Shown here piece by piece: positions 1 through 11,107 of a DNA stretch of 64,000 nt (position 1 is the stretch's first letter; every line of letters begins with the position of its first letter). Made by a program: the position numbers and the translations under genes. The notes beneath the pieces are model-generated. The model did not search any database and had not been told where the DNA came from. It saw only the letters and a list, made by a program, of their open reading frames with translations. The DNA is from Prorocentrum cordatum (Eukaryota; Sar; Dinophyceae; Prorocentrales; Prorocentraceae), in the NCBI GenBank assembly GCA_963575745.1, contig CAUYUJ010017980.1, forward strand, positions 141,922-205,921, written 5' to 3'.

Positions 1-182
1 AGAATCGAGCACCGAATTTTAGACAACTGTTTTCTCCCCTGTTTTGGCCTTCCTAGAAATGCTTTCGCCCTTTTCGGGCCACGGAGCCATCACAGATCGA
101 TCCGGCCTGGAACCGCAGGAAAAAAAAGGTCTAGAGCTCCAGTCGTGATGTTGCAATTCTTCCGGAACGTTGGATCTCAGGG

Positions 183-392
183 TTGGCGGCGCGCGCAAGG
201 GGGTGGCATGAAGGTGGGCGGCCATCTCAAAGGCGGATGGCTTCCAAGAGGGCAGGTGGCCCCTGAGAAACACCCTGGGCTGCTGAGAAGCCGCTGGGCC
301 TCTCCAAGAAAGCCCCTCCCTGCCCTCTAAGACGCTCCCCCGCCTCTCAGGAAGGCCCCCCGCGGCCCACCACGGTGTGCGCGCCGCCCAGG
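183..392. repeat. Imperfect foldback sequence, possible relative of the 30.64-kb foldback
   Basis: The outer ends are inverted copies of each other: GGCGGCGCGCGCAAGGGGG at the left against the complement of CCACGGTGTGCGCGCCGCC at the right. The interior is rich in AAGGCGG/CCTCTAAG words. The same terminal word occurs at 30631-30660. No coding potential is seen. Confidence 0.4.
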
Positions 393-1245
393 AACCTCGA
401 TCCTCGGACCTGTCCTCGAGCCTCGAGCCTCGAACCTCAAACCTCGATCCTCCGACCTCGCTCCTCAAAATTCGAACCTCGATCCTCGAGCCCCAGGCCT
501 CGAACCCCGAGCCTCGGCCCTCGGCCCTCGAACCTCGAGCTTCGATCCTTGAACCTCGACCCTCGAGCCCCGAGCCTGGATCCTCGAAACCTCATCCTCC
601 ATCCTCCAACCTCGAACCTCATTCCTCGATCCTGGATCATCGGACCTCCATCCTCGAACCTCCATCCGCAAAACTCGAATCCCGATTATCGAGCCTCGGT
701 CCTCTGACCTCAAGCCCCGAAATTCGAATCCCGAACTTCGAACCGCTGCAAACCTCGGACCTCGAACCTCGAACCCGGGGACTCGATCCCCGATGCTCGA
801 CTCCCCATTCTCGATCCGTTATTATCGAAACACGAACCTCGATCCTGGATCCTCGAACTTGCACCCTCGAACTTCCATCCTCGAAACTCGAATCCCGATC
901 CTCGAACCTCAATCCTCGAATCTCATTCAATCCTCAAACATCGAAATTCGAGCCCCGATGCTCGAACCGAAAAAACCTCGAGCATCGAATCTCGAACAAT
1001 GTGGCGCCATGGCAGTTGCGGATCAGAAGGCCGCGCCGCATTGCCTTTGAACGGCCGTTGCATCTGCGACGCCTGGGCGGGGAAGATCGGGCTCCACACC
1101 GGTGACGCGGCGCTGCGGCGCTGACTCACCGACCCCGCCTGCTCCGGTCCCGCCTGACAGGCCTGGACCCTCGAGTCCCCAAACTCGAAACACGAACCTC
1201 GAGCCTCAACATTCGGATCCCGATCCTAAACTTCGATCGGGGGTG
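372..1245. repeat. Degenerate TCGA-based minisatellite (CCTCGAAC/CCTCGATC units)
   Basis: About 600 bases are built from 7-8 base units of the form CCTCGANC with point changes. The array is interrupted at about 1005-1165 by unique sequence and resumes at 1170-1240. It produces several long overlapping open frames on both strands, which I regard as artefacts of a repeat lacking stop codons. Confidence 0.8.
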
Positions 1246-1850
1246 ATGGGCGGCAGGAGCGAGGGACGGATGGAGGTGGGGAGGAAGGAAGAGGGGAGGA
1301 GGGGGATCTAGGTGATCTGGTGAGGGAGGATGGAGGGCAGGGGAGTTGGGAGGAGGGCGAGATGAGGAGTGCGGGATGTGGAACAAAGGAAGGAGGAGAG
1401 AAGGGAAGGGGAGTGGGGAGGGAGGATGACGAGGGTGAGCAGGCATGATCAACAGTGGATGAGGAGGGAGAAGAGAGAAGAAACGAGGTCTGAGGAAGAA
1501 AGACGAACGGATGCGAACGAGGTAAGATAAGTTGGGAGAGGGAAAGAAGGGACGACGAGATAATGACAAAGGGGAAGGGACTGGTGTCACAATGAGGGGC
1601 AATGGAAAAGAAATGTTGGGGATGATTCAGCACAGAGGAGGAAAGAATGAGAGGGTACATGAGATGTAATAGGCAGGATACATGAGGGAGGAGAGATGCG
1701 GGAGGGATGGAGCAGGGAGGAACAGGGAGTAGTGATGCAACAACGACGAGGAAGGAGAGAGGTGGAGAGACGATGGAGAAGGAAAGCAGGGGGGCGAGGA
1801 TCGAGGAGGATGAGGGGAAGCGAAGGGAGGAGGATGGCGTGGGCAAGGGG
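1246..1850. repeat. Polypurine tract (GGA/GGGA-rich)
   Basis: The plus strand is almost entirely G and A in irregular GAGG, GGGA and AGAGG words. It lies just 3' of exon 1873-1965 in gene orientation. No exon is recognisable in it. Confidence 0.7.
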
Positions 1851-1872
1851 TATGCTTCGAACCCCTGTCGGC

Positions 1873-1965
1873 CATCTTCTTGGGGTCTTTGAAGATCTCC
1901 AAAGTCATAGACACGATGCGGTCGGCAATGAAGTGCAACCGGGTGGTCGATTGCTTGAAGAAGTC
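1873..1965 (-). CDS. Globin gene exon: start of third globin domain (last exon seen)
   Basis: The exon has 31 codons in phase 0. It opens with DFFKQSTTRLHFIADRIVSM and ends in an IFKDPKKM segment, matching the B-to-E helix region of the third globin repeat. The acceptor is GGGCAG before GAC. The donor is ATG followed by GCCGAC, a GC donor. The first three bases of the preceding intron (GAC) repeat the first three of this exon. The F-helix part with the proximal His should be in the next exon, which I do not find between 1 and 1872. It is either off the window or replaced by the repeats there. Confidence 0.72.
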
Positions 1966-2084
1966 CTGCCCGGGGAGGAGGATGAAGAGGACGCGGGACC
2001 GATGTCGATGAGAGTTGAAAGCCGATTAATGACAAACGATCAGGCGTGACGGCAGAGATCAGCTATCTAGGCTTCATTGCGTGA

Positions 2085-2750
2085 CAACGGGCGCAACAAC
2101 CGTTGCTCATGCTGGTGATAAGGATTATGATAATAATGCTGATGCTGCTGATGCTGATACCGATTCTGATAATGATGATGATGATGCTGACGATGCTGTT
2201 GCTGCTGTTGGTGATGATGCTGATTGTGGCGATGCTGATGATGTTGATGATGATGACGATGGCGAGAACGATGCTGCCGACGACGACGATATTGATGACG
2301 ATGCTAATGATGACGATGCTGATGATGATGATGCTGATGCTGATTGTGATTCTGATGATGCTGATGCTGAGGATGGTTATACTGCCTGTAACGGCAGAGG
2401 GGGATGGTTCTGCTAATGGTGGGGATGCTGATTATGATACTCATGAAGATTGTGCTGTTGATGATGCTGCTGATGACGATGGTGATGATGATGCTGCTTC
2501 TGATGCTGATTCGGAATGCTGCTGTTGCTGCTGATGATGATGATGATGATGATTATTATGGTGATGATGACGATGATGCTTCTGCTGCTGATGCTGATTA
2601 TGGCGATGATGATGCTGTAGTTGATGATGATGATGCTTATGTTCGATAATATGTTGTTTTATGCTGATGTTGTTGATGCTGTTGTTGTTGCTGCTGGTGA
2701 TTATTGTGATGCTGCTGGTGGTGATGGTGGTGATACTGGTGATGATGATA

Positions 2751-2788
<38 letters not shown>

Positions 2789-2893
2789 AATGGTGATGCT
2801 GATGATGACGCTGCTGATGATGCTGATGATGCTGCTGATGATGCTGATGATGCTGATGATGATGCTGATGATGATGCTGCTGTTGATGATGAT

Positions 2894-2924
<31 letters not shown>

Positions 2925-2935
2925 ACAAGGGGCAA
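2085..2935. repeat. GAT/GCT trinucleotide array
   Basis: About 850 bases of GAT with interspersed GCT, GTT and GAC triplets. It reads as poly-Asp/Ala, poly-Met/Leu or poly-His/Gln depending on frame and strand. It lies in the intron between exons 3336-3392 and 1873-1965. The long open frames here are triplet artefacts. Confidence 0.9.
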
Positions 2936-3139
2936 TATATAGACAATGATACGGAGTAGGGGTCGCGAATGCACGCACCGGCTGGATCGCACAGTCGAGA
3001 ACGATGCCCCGCTGCCAGGCGTAGGGCGAGTATCATGAGGATAGCGAAGAGGAGAAAGTACCCGAGGAGGGACGGGGGGGAGACAGAGAACGAGGAGGAT
3101 AATGGTGGATGGTATGGAGAAGGGGAAACAGAACGGACA

Positions 3140-3240
3140 GGAGGAGGAGGAGGAGGAGGAGGAGGAGGAGGAGGAGGAGGAGGAGGAGGAGGAGGAGGAG
3201 GAGGGAGGAGGAGGGGGAGGAGGAGGGGGAGGGGGAGGAA
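3140..3240. repeat. (GGA)n microsatellite
   Basis: About 25 GGA triplets on the plus strand with GGG interruptions at the right end. It is intronic to the globin gene. Confidence 0.9.
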
Positions 3241-3335
3241 TATGGGGCTGATTTGGAAGGGTGGAGGGGGGATGAGCAGGACGAGGAGGAGCGACGAGAA
3301 GATAGACACTATGGAACAAGCGGGGGAGGGAGGTC

Positions 3336-3392
3336 CTGCCCCGCCGGCGCCAGCATGAAAAACTTGGAGTAGACCTCCCGGCGGACCATGGC
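3336..3392 (-). CDS. Globin gene exon: AMVRREVYSKFFMLAPAGQ
   Basis: Nineteen codons in phase 0, reading AMVRREVYSKFFMLAPAGQ, which fits the A/B helices of globin domain 3. The acceptor is GTCCCAG before GCC. The donor is CAG followed by GACCTC, a GA donor. The intron's first bases (GAC) equal the first bases of the next exon. The (TCC)n block at 3425-3672 lies about 30 bases upstream of this exon's acceptor. Confidence 0.72.
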
Positions 3393-3424
3393 CTGGGACC
3401 TCACACGCCCTGCCTCCCCGCATC

Positions 3425-3672
3425 CGAGTTGATCCCCAACCCTCCTCCTCCTCCTCGCCCTCCTCTCCCTCCTCCTCCCCCTCCTCGTCCTCCATCCCCT
3501 CCCTCCTCCTCCTCCTCCTCCTCCTGCCCTCCCCTCCCCCTCCCCCTCCCCTTCCCCCTCCTCGTCCTCCATCCCCTCCTCCTCCTCCTCCGCCTCGTCC
3601 TCCTCCTCCTCCTCCACCTCCTCCTCCTCCTCCTCCTCCTCCTCCTCCTCCTCCTCCTCCTCCTCCTCCGCC
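3425..3672. repeat. (CTC)n/(CTCCCC)n block
   Basis: Near-continuous CTC triplets with CCC and GTC interruptions, becoming a pure CTC run at about 3610-3670. It gives spurious Pro/Ser/Leu and Glu/Arg/Gly open frames. Confidence 0.9.
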
Positions 3673-4105
3673 CCCGTCGAGGATCTTTTTCTGTTTCTGC
3701 CGTTCTGCTCTCTTGCTCCTGTCCCTTTCTGAGCCCCCGCTCCTGCCCCCTTCCGAGCCCCCAGTGTGGGCATCCGGAGGCCTCGGAAAGGGGGGGGGAC
3801 CCCAAGGAGCCCCCTCCCCAGGCCCCCGGGGAGGAGGCCATTGGCCCACGGCCCCAGCGGAACAACACAGCACGGGAACTCAACTGCCTCGATGCGCAAC
3901 ACGCAACCCGTGACGTGTCGACACGGAGCTCAACACGTCGCCTGAACACGTAGGTCTGGCGCGATGCGTTCGCCAGTGCGTGGGCCAAGACGGTGAGCCA
4001 ACACTCTTCGTGTCAACACGGACGTTTTGATCACGGTACGTGCTGTGTCTTCTCAAGATGGGCGTATCAGGACAGCTGAGCAGCGGAGAGATCGAGGAAC
4101 ACTGG

Positions 4106-4190
4106 CGGCGGGCCCGCGCCTTCTAAAGGGCAGGGGCACTTCTAAGAAGCCTTCCTCGCTCCACCCTAACCTCCTCTGCGCGTGGCTGAG
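4106..4190. repeat. Half copy of the 30.64-kb foldback family
   Basis: GCGCCTTCTAAAGGGCAGGG, then CTTCTAAGAAGCC, then CCTCTGCGCGTGGC match the right arm of the foldback at 30636-30795 in the same order. The left arm is absent. Confidence 0.5.
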
Positions 4191-4204
4191 AACAAACAAT
4201 GGCA

Positions 4205-4358
4205 TGACCATGAAATTTCGGAGGTCCGCGCGGACTTCTCGGATCGGTGCCGGACCCCCCCCGTGACGCGCGGAGCGCGCCACGGGCGGCGCCGGAGGCG
4301 CCGCCTGGGGGTTCCAGCGCAAGTCTGGAAAAACCGCGCGGACCTCCGACTGTTTATG
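4205..4358. repeat. GC-rich foldback element, copy A
   Basis: The arms GGAGGTCCGCGCGGACTTCTC and CCGCGCGGACCTCCGA form an inverted repeat around a core with GCGCGGAGCGCGCCA and GGCGGCGCCGGAGGCGCCGCC. The core itself folds further. The same architecture and core words occur at 46262-46435 and 59822-59992. It directly abuts the TA-flanked MITE at 4361. Confidence 0.75.
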
Positions 4359-4360
4359 TT

Positions 4361-4543
4361 TACAGTCGGGGCGTTGACCTAAGGAACCCTAATAAGGAAC
4401 GAGGCCCGCCCATTTTCTCCAGAAGTTGAACTTCGATTCCCCATCGAAAACATTAGGAAACCCTGAGGCAAGCTGTGAAACAATTAAGGAACACGGAGCC
4501 ACTCCACAACGAAAAGGGTTCCTTCTTCAGCGCACCGACTGTA
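4361..4543 (+). mobile_element. TA-flanked MITE (CAGTCGGGGC ends), copy A
   Basis: A 183-base element beginning TACAGTCGGGGCG and ending CGACTGTA. Its subterminal words AAGGAACCCT and AGGGTTCCTT are inverted relative to each other. The TA at each end and the CAGT terminus fit a non-autonomous Tc1/mariner-type element. No transposase is encoded. Copies B and C are at 38993-39171 (inverted) and 59631-59810. Confidence 0.75.
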
Positions 4544-4675
4544 CGCCATTGCCTGTTCCTCGAGTAGGCGCCAAGAGCTGCGCCCAGAGCCCCTGGCTGG
4601 ACCCCCGCCGCCAGCGGCACTCGGCTCGCCAGGTGGGTGTTTCGTCCAGCTCCAGCGCGGAGAAGGAGGAAGAAA

Positions 4676-4770
4676 CGGAGGAGGAGGAGGAGGAGGAGGA
4701 GGAGGAGGAGGAGGAGGAGGAGGAGGAGGAGGAGGCGAGGGAGGAGGAGGAGGAGGAGGAGGAGGAGCAA
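4676..4770. repeat. (GGA)n microsatellite
   Basis: Two GGA runs separated by GGCGAGGGA. A shorter run at 4926-4964 ends 5 bases below exon 4970-5044, just inside its 5' splice site on the coding strand. Confidence 0.9.
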
Positions 4771-4969
4771 GGCTACCGCTGAGTTTGCACTGCGGTGATG
4801 AGAACTCGGGTTTGGCATTGCTCGTGCGTTCCGTGCTTTTCTGCCAGGCCGCCGTGGGGAAACGCGAAAGCTTACGCGAGCTCTCCCTGGTGCAGCGGGG
4901 CAGGAGCACGCCGAGACGCAAGCCACGAGGAGGAGGAGGAGGAGGAGGAGGAGGAGGAGGAGGAAAAGC

Positions 4970-5044
4970 CCTGGACGTCTCGTCCAGGTTCGCCCACAGC
5001 TTGTCCAGCGCCCTCTCCTGCGCCGCCGGCTTTCCCATGTGCGC
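4970..5044 (-). CDS. Globin gene exon: AHMGKPAAQERALDKLWANL
   Basis: Twenty-five codons in phase 0, starting AHMGKPAAQERALDKLWANL and ending DETSR. It bridges the WLWENVERMLK end of globin 2 and the RREVYSKFF start of globin 3. The acceptor is CCGCCAG before GCG. The donor is TCCAGG followed by GCTTTT, a GC donor, with a TCC run starting 6 bases into the intron. The upstream intron is about 6.7 kb and holds the 6.9-10.7-kb repeats. Confidence 0.72.
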
Positions 5045-5860
5045 CTGGCGGGATGAGCTGCCGCCGCCCCTGCCCGGCCGGGTCCTCGCCGTGCCCGCCG
5101 CCGTGCTCTGCGCGGGACGCGGGACGGCGATGCACCTGCGGCAGGTTCGTGTCGCGCCGAATTCGGCATTTTTTGTTGTTGTTGTTGTTGTTTTGTTTTT
5201 TGTTTCTTTTTCTGTTCTCGCATTGGTTTCTGACATCGCGGGGGCCGTTCAACCTTGAACGATCGGCCGTTTTCGAAACGTCTGGTCCTTCGACATCGAC
5301 CAGATTCTGGGTCGCCAGCGGCGTCCAACGCTGAGCGCCGGCAGCGTGGTCGCCGCCTGTCGACGCGACGCAAAGTTGTCGTAGTGTAAGCCGGTCGACT
5401 TCGACCGATGCGCGACGCGCGGATCGATTCGGGATCTGGCGCGGCCCGCTGGAGAAGGGCAGCTCCTCTGGCCCACAAATCGAAGCACACTCATCCACGC
5501 ACCCCCGCGAGTGAGCCAGATGCGCAACAATGTTCGCACTGTCGTGCGCAAAAATCTGCAAACAAGAACGTGCCGTGAGATCATCCTTGCGCCCCCACAA
5601 CGGCGCGGACTTGCATAGACCAACCGGAACGGCATACGAGCCAGCGCGAGGAAGGGGGGGATGAAAGGAGGAGGGGCGGGGGGGAGAAAGAGGGAACAGG
5701 AGTATGAGGAGAAGGCGGAACACGAAATTCATAATCACGACATATGGATAAGCGTATCTATCAGAGTGAGGGGGCCGAAGGGTCATTCATTGTCCCTGGG
5801 TGCGTGGCTGAATAAGGGATTCGTGGTCAGAATTCTACTTGTTGCATTGTTGTTGTCGTC
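5045..5860. other. Intronic stretch, mostly single-copy
   Basis: It contains a short (TTG)n run at about 5173-5192. A minus-strand frame stays open across about 5245-5640 with ordinary residue composition, but I recognise no family in it and see no convincing splice pairing. I treat it as intron. Confidence 0.4.
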
Positions 5861-5864
5861 GTCC

Positions 5865-6225
5865 CACCCGCGACCCACCCGCGACCCACCCCGCGACCCA
5901 CCCCGCGACCCACCCCGCGACCCACCCGCGAGCCAACCCGCGACCCACCCGCGACCCACGCCGCGACCCACCCGCGACCCACCCTCAAGGGAGGAGAAAT
6001 CACAGGGACCCGACAATTGACATTTACAAAACGGCCTTGGGCGTTGACAAAACAGCCCTGCTCTGTTCGATTCATTCCGTGTGTGCGCATACTACTAAGC
6101 GGCTTCGCTTGTCGGGGTGATTATTATGGGGTGGATTTTGTGTCCTTAATACCCACGACCCACCCGCGACCCAACAGCAACCCACCCGCGACCCATTTGC
6201 GACCCACCCGCGACCTACCCTCATT
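5865..6225. repeat. CCCGCGACCCA minisatellite in two blocks
   Basis: Units of 10-12 bases (CCACCCGCGACC) repeat at about 5865-5990 and again at 6150-6225, with about 160 bases of unrelated sequence between. The inner edges share no obvious terminal repeat. Confidence 0.8.
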
Positions 6226-6359
6226 GGTTTAACGAAAAAATCGGCGGCGGGCTCGTTGCATAATTTGTGAAACTTTGGCGCCTGCGGCGGGCTTCTCCAG
6301 AGTCTCGCCAACTGCCGACGCCCCCACCGCCTCCTCACTCTTATCCGCATCTGCGGGGT

Positions 6360-6505
6360 TATACACATACACATATATATATACATATAGATGGGTATCT
6401 ATGTATATATACAGATATGTTTGTGTATCTATTTATATACATATATGTATGTATATATATATACATAGATATGTGCAGACATATTTACATATATTCACGC
6501 GCGCC
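6360..6505. repeat. AT-rich ATATAC/TATG microsatellite island
   Basis: About 145 bases of alternating ATATAC, ATATATAC and TATGTAT words, a strong AT island in a GC-rich setting. Confidence 0.85.
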
Positions 6506-6934
6506 CGACGCGCGCCAAGGTTGTCAATTCCCAAGACTTCGTCCTCATTCTCATCCTCATCGTCGTTGTCCGCATCCACTCCCATGGCAGGCAGGCCATC
6601 TCGGAGGCTACGAACGCGGGAATGGGGTCGTCGGCGTCGTCGTCGGCGTCGTCGTGGTCGCGGGAGGGGGAGAAGGAAGGGGGGAGAGAAAGGGACGGGA
6701 GGGAGGGAGGGAGGTAGGGAAGAAGGAAAGCAGGGCGGCAAGAGAGGTAGAACGGCAAAGGACGAGAACTTGAGCGAGGGCTGGATCAGCGGATGAATCT
6801 GGATTTCTCGTCCGTCCTTTTCCTCCGCCTCCTATTTTCTTGTTTATTGTTCCTCCTCTTCGATCTCCTAATGCTCAGCCTCTGCCTCCGCCCCCCCTCC
6901 TCCCCCTTCTTGCCCACCTCCTCCTCCTCCTCCT

Positions 6935-7770
6935 CCTCCGACAAGCGGCGACGATGATGACCCTGGACAAATCGAAGGGGCCATGATGGTTTTGGCCGTG
7001 TTGGGGCCCTCTTGGAGGCTGCTTGGCCCGTCTTTGAAAGCTCTCAGAAGGAAGGTGCAGGTAACAACGGCTGAGTAGGGATTGCGCTTCCATCTTCGTC
7101 CTCGGTCTCCTCATTCCGTCCGCCCTTCCCCCCCTTGTTTTGTTTCCTCGTGATCATCATTATCCCCTGCCTCAGCCCTCCATCTCTCTATCGCTCTCTT
7201 GTCGCTTCCTTCTGCTCCTTGGATTGGCGGCGACGATTATGTTTTCAGAGGGCTTTCCTGGAATTCAGGGCTTGGGCCATGTTGGAGCCCTTCTGGAGGC
7301 CTCTTGGCCCGTCTTTGAGCGCTCCCGGAAGATGGAAAGGCCCACGGCTGAATGGGGTTACGCTTCCATATTCGTCCTCCATCGGTGTCCTCCTTCCGTC
7401 CGCCCTCCTGCTCCTCCTCCTTCTCCTCCTCCTCCCCCTCCTCCTACCTTCCATCCGCATTATCATCCTCATCCCCTGCCTCCGCCCTCTATCTCCCTCT
7501 CCGCCTCCTCCTCCTCCTCCTCCTCCTCTTCCTCTCCTTCCTCCCCCTCCTCCTCCTCCTCCTCCTTGTCCTCCGTGTCCGACTGGCGGCGACAATCATG
7601 TTCCTCGAAGGCTCCAAGGGAACATGATGGTTTTGCTGTGCTTTGAGCCCTCTTGGAGGCCTGTTGGCCCGTCTTTGATCAATCTGGGAAGGAAGGAGGG
7701 AAGGAGCGGCGGCTGAGTAGGGGTTGCGCTTCCATCTTCGTCCTCGGCCTCTTCAGTCTGTCCGTCCTCC
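6935..7770. repeat. Tandem segmental repeat, unit roughly 330 bp, about 2.5 copies
   Basis: Each unit carries GGCGGCGACNATNATG, then CTCTTGGAGGC, then TTGGCCCGTCTTTGA, then GGCTGAGTAGGG and CGCTTCCATCTTCGTCCTC, followed by a CTC run. Copies begin near 6940, 7220 and 7577. A further diverged start (GGACTGGCGGCGACAATCATG) lies at about 8747. Confidence 0.7.
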
Positions 7771-7959
7771 TCCTCCTCCTCCTCCTCCTCCTCCTCGTCC
7801 GCCTCCTCTCATCCACTGCCTCCGTCATCCGTCCCTCTTTCTTATCCCCCCTTTTTCCTCCTTCTCCTCCATCCTTTTCCCTATTCCTGTCTGCCGCAAC
7901 CCGAGCAGTGTGGGCAGGACGGGCTGGGCGTTTCGTGCGATCCTGAGGCTCGCACCTTG

Positions 7960-8420
7960 CAACCGTTTCAAGACTGGGGGGCGGCTCGATCTCAAAATGT
8001 GTGGCCTTCGACTCAGGGCCGCGCGAATGTGTCTTAACAATTTGCAGCAGCTTCCCGGATTGAGGGTGGATCTTCCTCCTCCTCCTCCTCCTTCTCCTCC
8101 TCTGGTTTTCCAAATATGGTGACCGATTTGGCGCCGCGCGAATTTGCTTCAAAAGTTTCCCGATGGAGGGCGGATGGTTTTCCACATGTGGCTCTCGCCT
8201 TCGCGCCACGCGCACTCGCCTCAAACATTTCCCGGAACTTCACGGATGGAGGGCGGGTGGTTTTCATAATGTGGCTCTCGCTTTCGCGCCGCACGCGTTG
8301 GCCTCACACTATCGCAAATAAGTTTACGCATGCAAGGCGGTTTCTTTTCAAACGGTGGCTCTCGCTTTACCGCCGCGAGAACTTGTCTCAATCATTTACA
8401 ACACTTGGGTTCTTATAGTT
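7960..8420. repeat. Diverged tandem repeat, unit about 80 bp
   Basis: Repeated block: GATGGAGGGCGG, then GGTTTTC, then TGTGGCTCTCGC, then TTCGCGCCNCGCG, then CTCAAACATTT. The GATGGAGGGCGG word recurs 82 bases apart at about 8162 and 8244. The same unit recurs at 30800-31200. Confidence 0.65.
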
Positions 8421-8739
8421 GACGTCCCAGACATGGAATTCTGGCACGGTTTAGGATTTCGAGAACGCGACTGTCAGGCCGATTCGCGGCGTTGAAATCC
8501 CAAGAATGGTGCTATGGCACGGTTCATGATCTTCCGGACGCAACAAGAATGTTGATTCGCGGCGTTGGGGTCCCAAGGATTGTATTTTGGAGGTGTTGAA
8601 CATTTTCAGGCGGTTGTCTTCCAACGCGGCACTTCCCACAATGAAAGCAAATCCTTGTAGGGGCCCATGGAAGGGGAGCTCGAATAGCGGTTCATTGCAA
8701 GCTCGTTGATGGGCTTCTGTGTTAGCACTGGTCCCCCAC

Positions 8740-9930
8740 TCCTCTTCGGACTGGCGGCGACAATCATGTTCGCGGAATGCGCTCCGGGAGAATGACCGTT
8801 TCGGCTGTGTTAGGGCCATTTTGGAAGCCTCCGTGAGGCCTGCCGGGGCGTCGATGCTGACTTGGGGGGCCGTCCTGGGGCTCCTCGGCCCCCTGTGGGG
8901 CGGTCTTGGGGCCTCTTGGGCCGTCATGGGCTCCTCCTGGACCGTGCAGTCGCCATCTTGGGGCAGTCTTTGTTTTTTCGTTCTTTTCTTTTTATTTAGT
9001 CGCCATCTTGGGGCGTGTTGGGGCCATCTTTGACGCCTCCTCAGCCTTTTCGAGCGATCTGGGGAGCTTCTTGGGCAGTCTTGGAGCGACGGTAAGCGGA
9101 ACAGGCGGCAACTGGATAACCCTCGAACAAAAATTGGGAATCAGCTATTTTCAACTTTTGGGCCTGGCTCGAAAGATATTTTGGAGCCCTTTCGGGGCGT
9201 CAGGGAGGCTGCATGGGCGCAAGCGTCGCCATCTTCGGGGCGTCTGCGAGCCATCCTGGTCCCCTGTAGGGCCCTTCCGGGGTGTCCAGGCTGAGTTCTG
9301 GGGCCGTCTTGGAGCCTCTTGGGCGATCCTGGGCGCCTCCTGGGCTGTCTTGGCGCCCTCTTGGGGTGTGTTGGGGCCCTCTCAGACACCTCTTGGGCGG
9401 TCTTTGAATGATCTGGGAGACGTCTTGGGCAGCCTCGGAGCGTCGGGGAGCGGAACAGGCGACAACAGGAGAATCCTTGAAACACGTTTGGAACAACCAA
9501 GCCTTTCTAACTTCTGGGTCTCTGTCGGAAATCATGTTGGAGCCCTTTTGAGGTGTCTTGGAGGCCGGGTGGGCCGTTTCGAAGCAAGCGCCACCGTCTT
9601 CCGAGAGTCTGCGAGCTCAGTTGGCCCCCTTTATGGCCTACTTGGTGTGTTGGTGCTCCATGTGGGGGCCATCTTAGGGGCCTCTTCGGCCATCTTGGCG
9701 CCCTCTTGGGGTGCGTTGGGACCCAGATGGGCTCTTGGGCCGTCTCGGAGCGTCGGAAGCGGAGCAGGCGACCACGGGTAAAGCTTGGGGGTTCTCTCGG
9801 AGAGCAATTTGGAGACCTCTTGGGGCGGCTTGGAGGCCGGGTGGGCCGTCTCGAAGCAATGGTGGACGTACTGAGGACCTTTGGGGCTCCCTTTAGGGTC
9901 CCTTTGACCTCGGAGCCGTCCAAGACCCCC
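8740..9930. repeat. Degenerate GGGCCNTCTTGGGGCC repeat field
   Basis: Over a kilobase made largely of words such as GGGCCGTCTTGG, GCCTCTTGGGC and GGCGCCCTCTTGGGGTG, with two diverged longer units of about 350 bp (both contain GGAGCGNCGG.AAGCGGAACAGGCG.). The opposite orientation of the same words fills parts of 39.8-40.5, 47.4-47.8 and 50.0-50.2 kb. Confidence 0.65.
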
Positions 9931-10004
9931 GGCACCCCCCATGCGGCGCTTTGGCACCGATCCAGCCCGCTCCCGCCCTTCTCCGATATCTACATATATC
10001 GGAA

Positions 10005-10685
10005 GTTGGGGGGTGAGATCGCAGTGGAACGGAGACCCCCAACCGGGAAATCGTTTCGTTTCGTTCGTGTCGTGCGTGCGGGCGGGGCGGGGCGAAGCTG
10101 CGTGGGCGCGCGAGAGGAATGAACCCGCCGTTGCTAGGGCGAAGACAAGACAGATGTTGCTCCCCCGTCCGTCCGTCTGTCCGTCCGTCCGTCCGGCCGG
10201 CGGTGGCCCTAGCGGTGTCCCGGTGTCCCGTGGTGTCCCGTGGTGTCCGCCGTTGCTAGGGCGAAGTCGAATGATTCTCTCCCGCCCGCCCGTTCGTCCG
10301 TCCGTCCTGCGCTGGCTCGCGGTGTCCCGCGGTATCCCGTGGTGTCCCGTGGTGTCCCGTTGAGTGAGATCGATCGTGAGATCGATAGTGAGATCGATCG
10401 TGATATCGATACTGAGATTGATGTGGTGCCCCGAAGTGTCCCGTGGTGTCCCAAACAGTGGGATCGATAAGGAGATCGATAGTGAGATCGACAGGTGTCC
10501 CGTGGTGTCCCGTTGAGTGAGATCGATAGTGAGATCGATAGTGAGATCGACAAATGTCCCGTGGTGTCCCGTGGTGTCCTGTTGAGTGAGATCCATAGTG
10601 AGATCGATTGAGTCAGATGTTGGTTCCCCCCCCTCCCTCCCACCCTAAACCTCCTTATCACCCGAAGGGTGGTCGTCGATCGTCC
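10005..10685 (+). mobile_element. Composite element with GATCGATAGTGA satellite, copy 1
   Basis: The left end reads GGTGAGATCGCAGTGGAACG, then GGAAATCG and GTGTCGTGCGTGCGGGCGGG. The middle has GTGTCCCGTGGTGTCCCG and AGTGAGATCGAT repeats. The right end reads CCTCCTTATCACCCGAAGGG. All these blocks recur in reverse order and complement at 28265-29412. No protein is recognisable; its class is unknown. Confidence 0.65.
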
Positions 10686-11107
10686 GCCCCCGCCTCCCAC
10701 CACCTCTCTCCCGCACTCTCCCCCCGCTTCCCTATGCCCAGCCACCCTTGCATGCAGTTCGCTATCCTCCTCCTTCTCTTCTCTTTTCTTCTCATCTCTT
10801 CTCTTCCCCCTCCTCCTCCTCGTCCTCCTCCTCCTCCTCCTGCTTGTCCATCTGCACATTCGCGCGCCGCAGCGAGAGTCCCTTGCCCTGCCTGACGGGG
10901 GCTCGATGAGACGTGTTGTGAGCTCCGACGCCGCCAGCGGGCCGTCCCTCACAGGGATATGTTGGCGTCGTGAGCTGATGTCTGGACCTCCGATCGCCCT
11001 CATCAGCAAGAAAGATCATATGAGAAGGAAGATGAGGATGAGAAAGAGGAGGATGGGGAGAGTGAGGATAATGATGGTGAGGAAAGAAACATGGAACCAA
11101 ACATAGG

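Noticed and set aside
2103-2978. Long open frames of poly-Asp, poly-Met or poly-His (also at 11.1-11.5, 28.9 and 45.5-45.7 kb)
   Set aside because: They exist on both strands and in several frames because GAT/ATC triplets contain no stop codon. There is no non-repeat protein sequence in them.
5245-5786. A 300-residue minus-strand frame with fairly ordinary composition
   Set aside because: It crosses the true exon at 4970-5044 in another frame and continues through triplet repeats. No domain or splice pair supports it.
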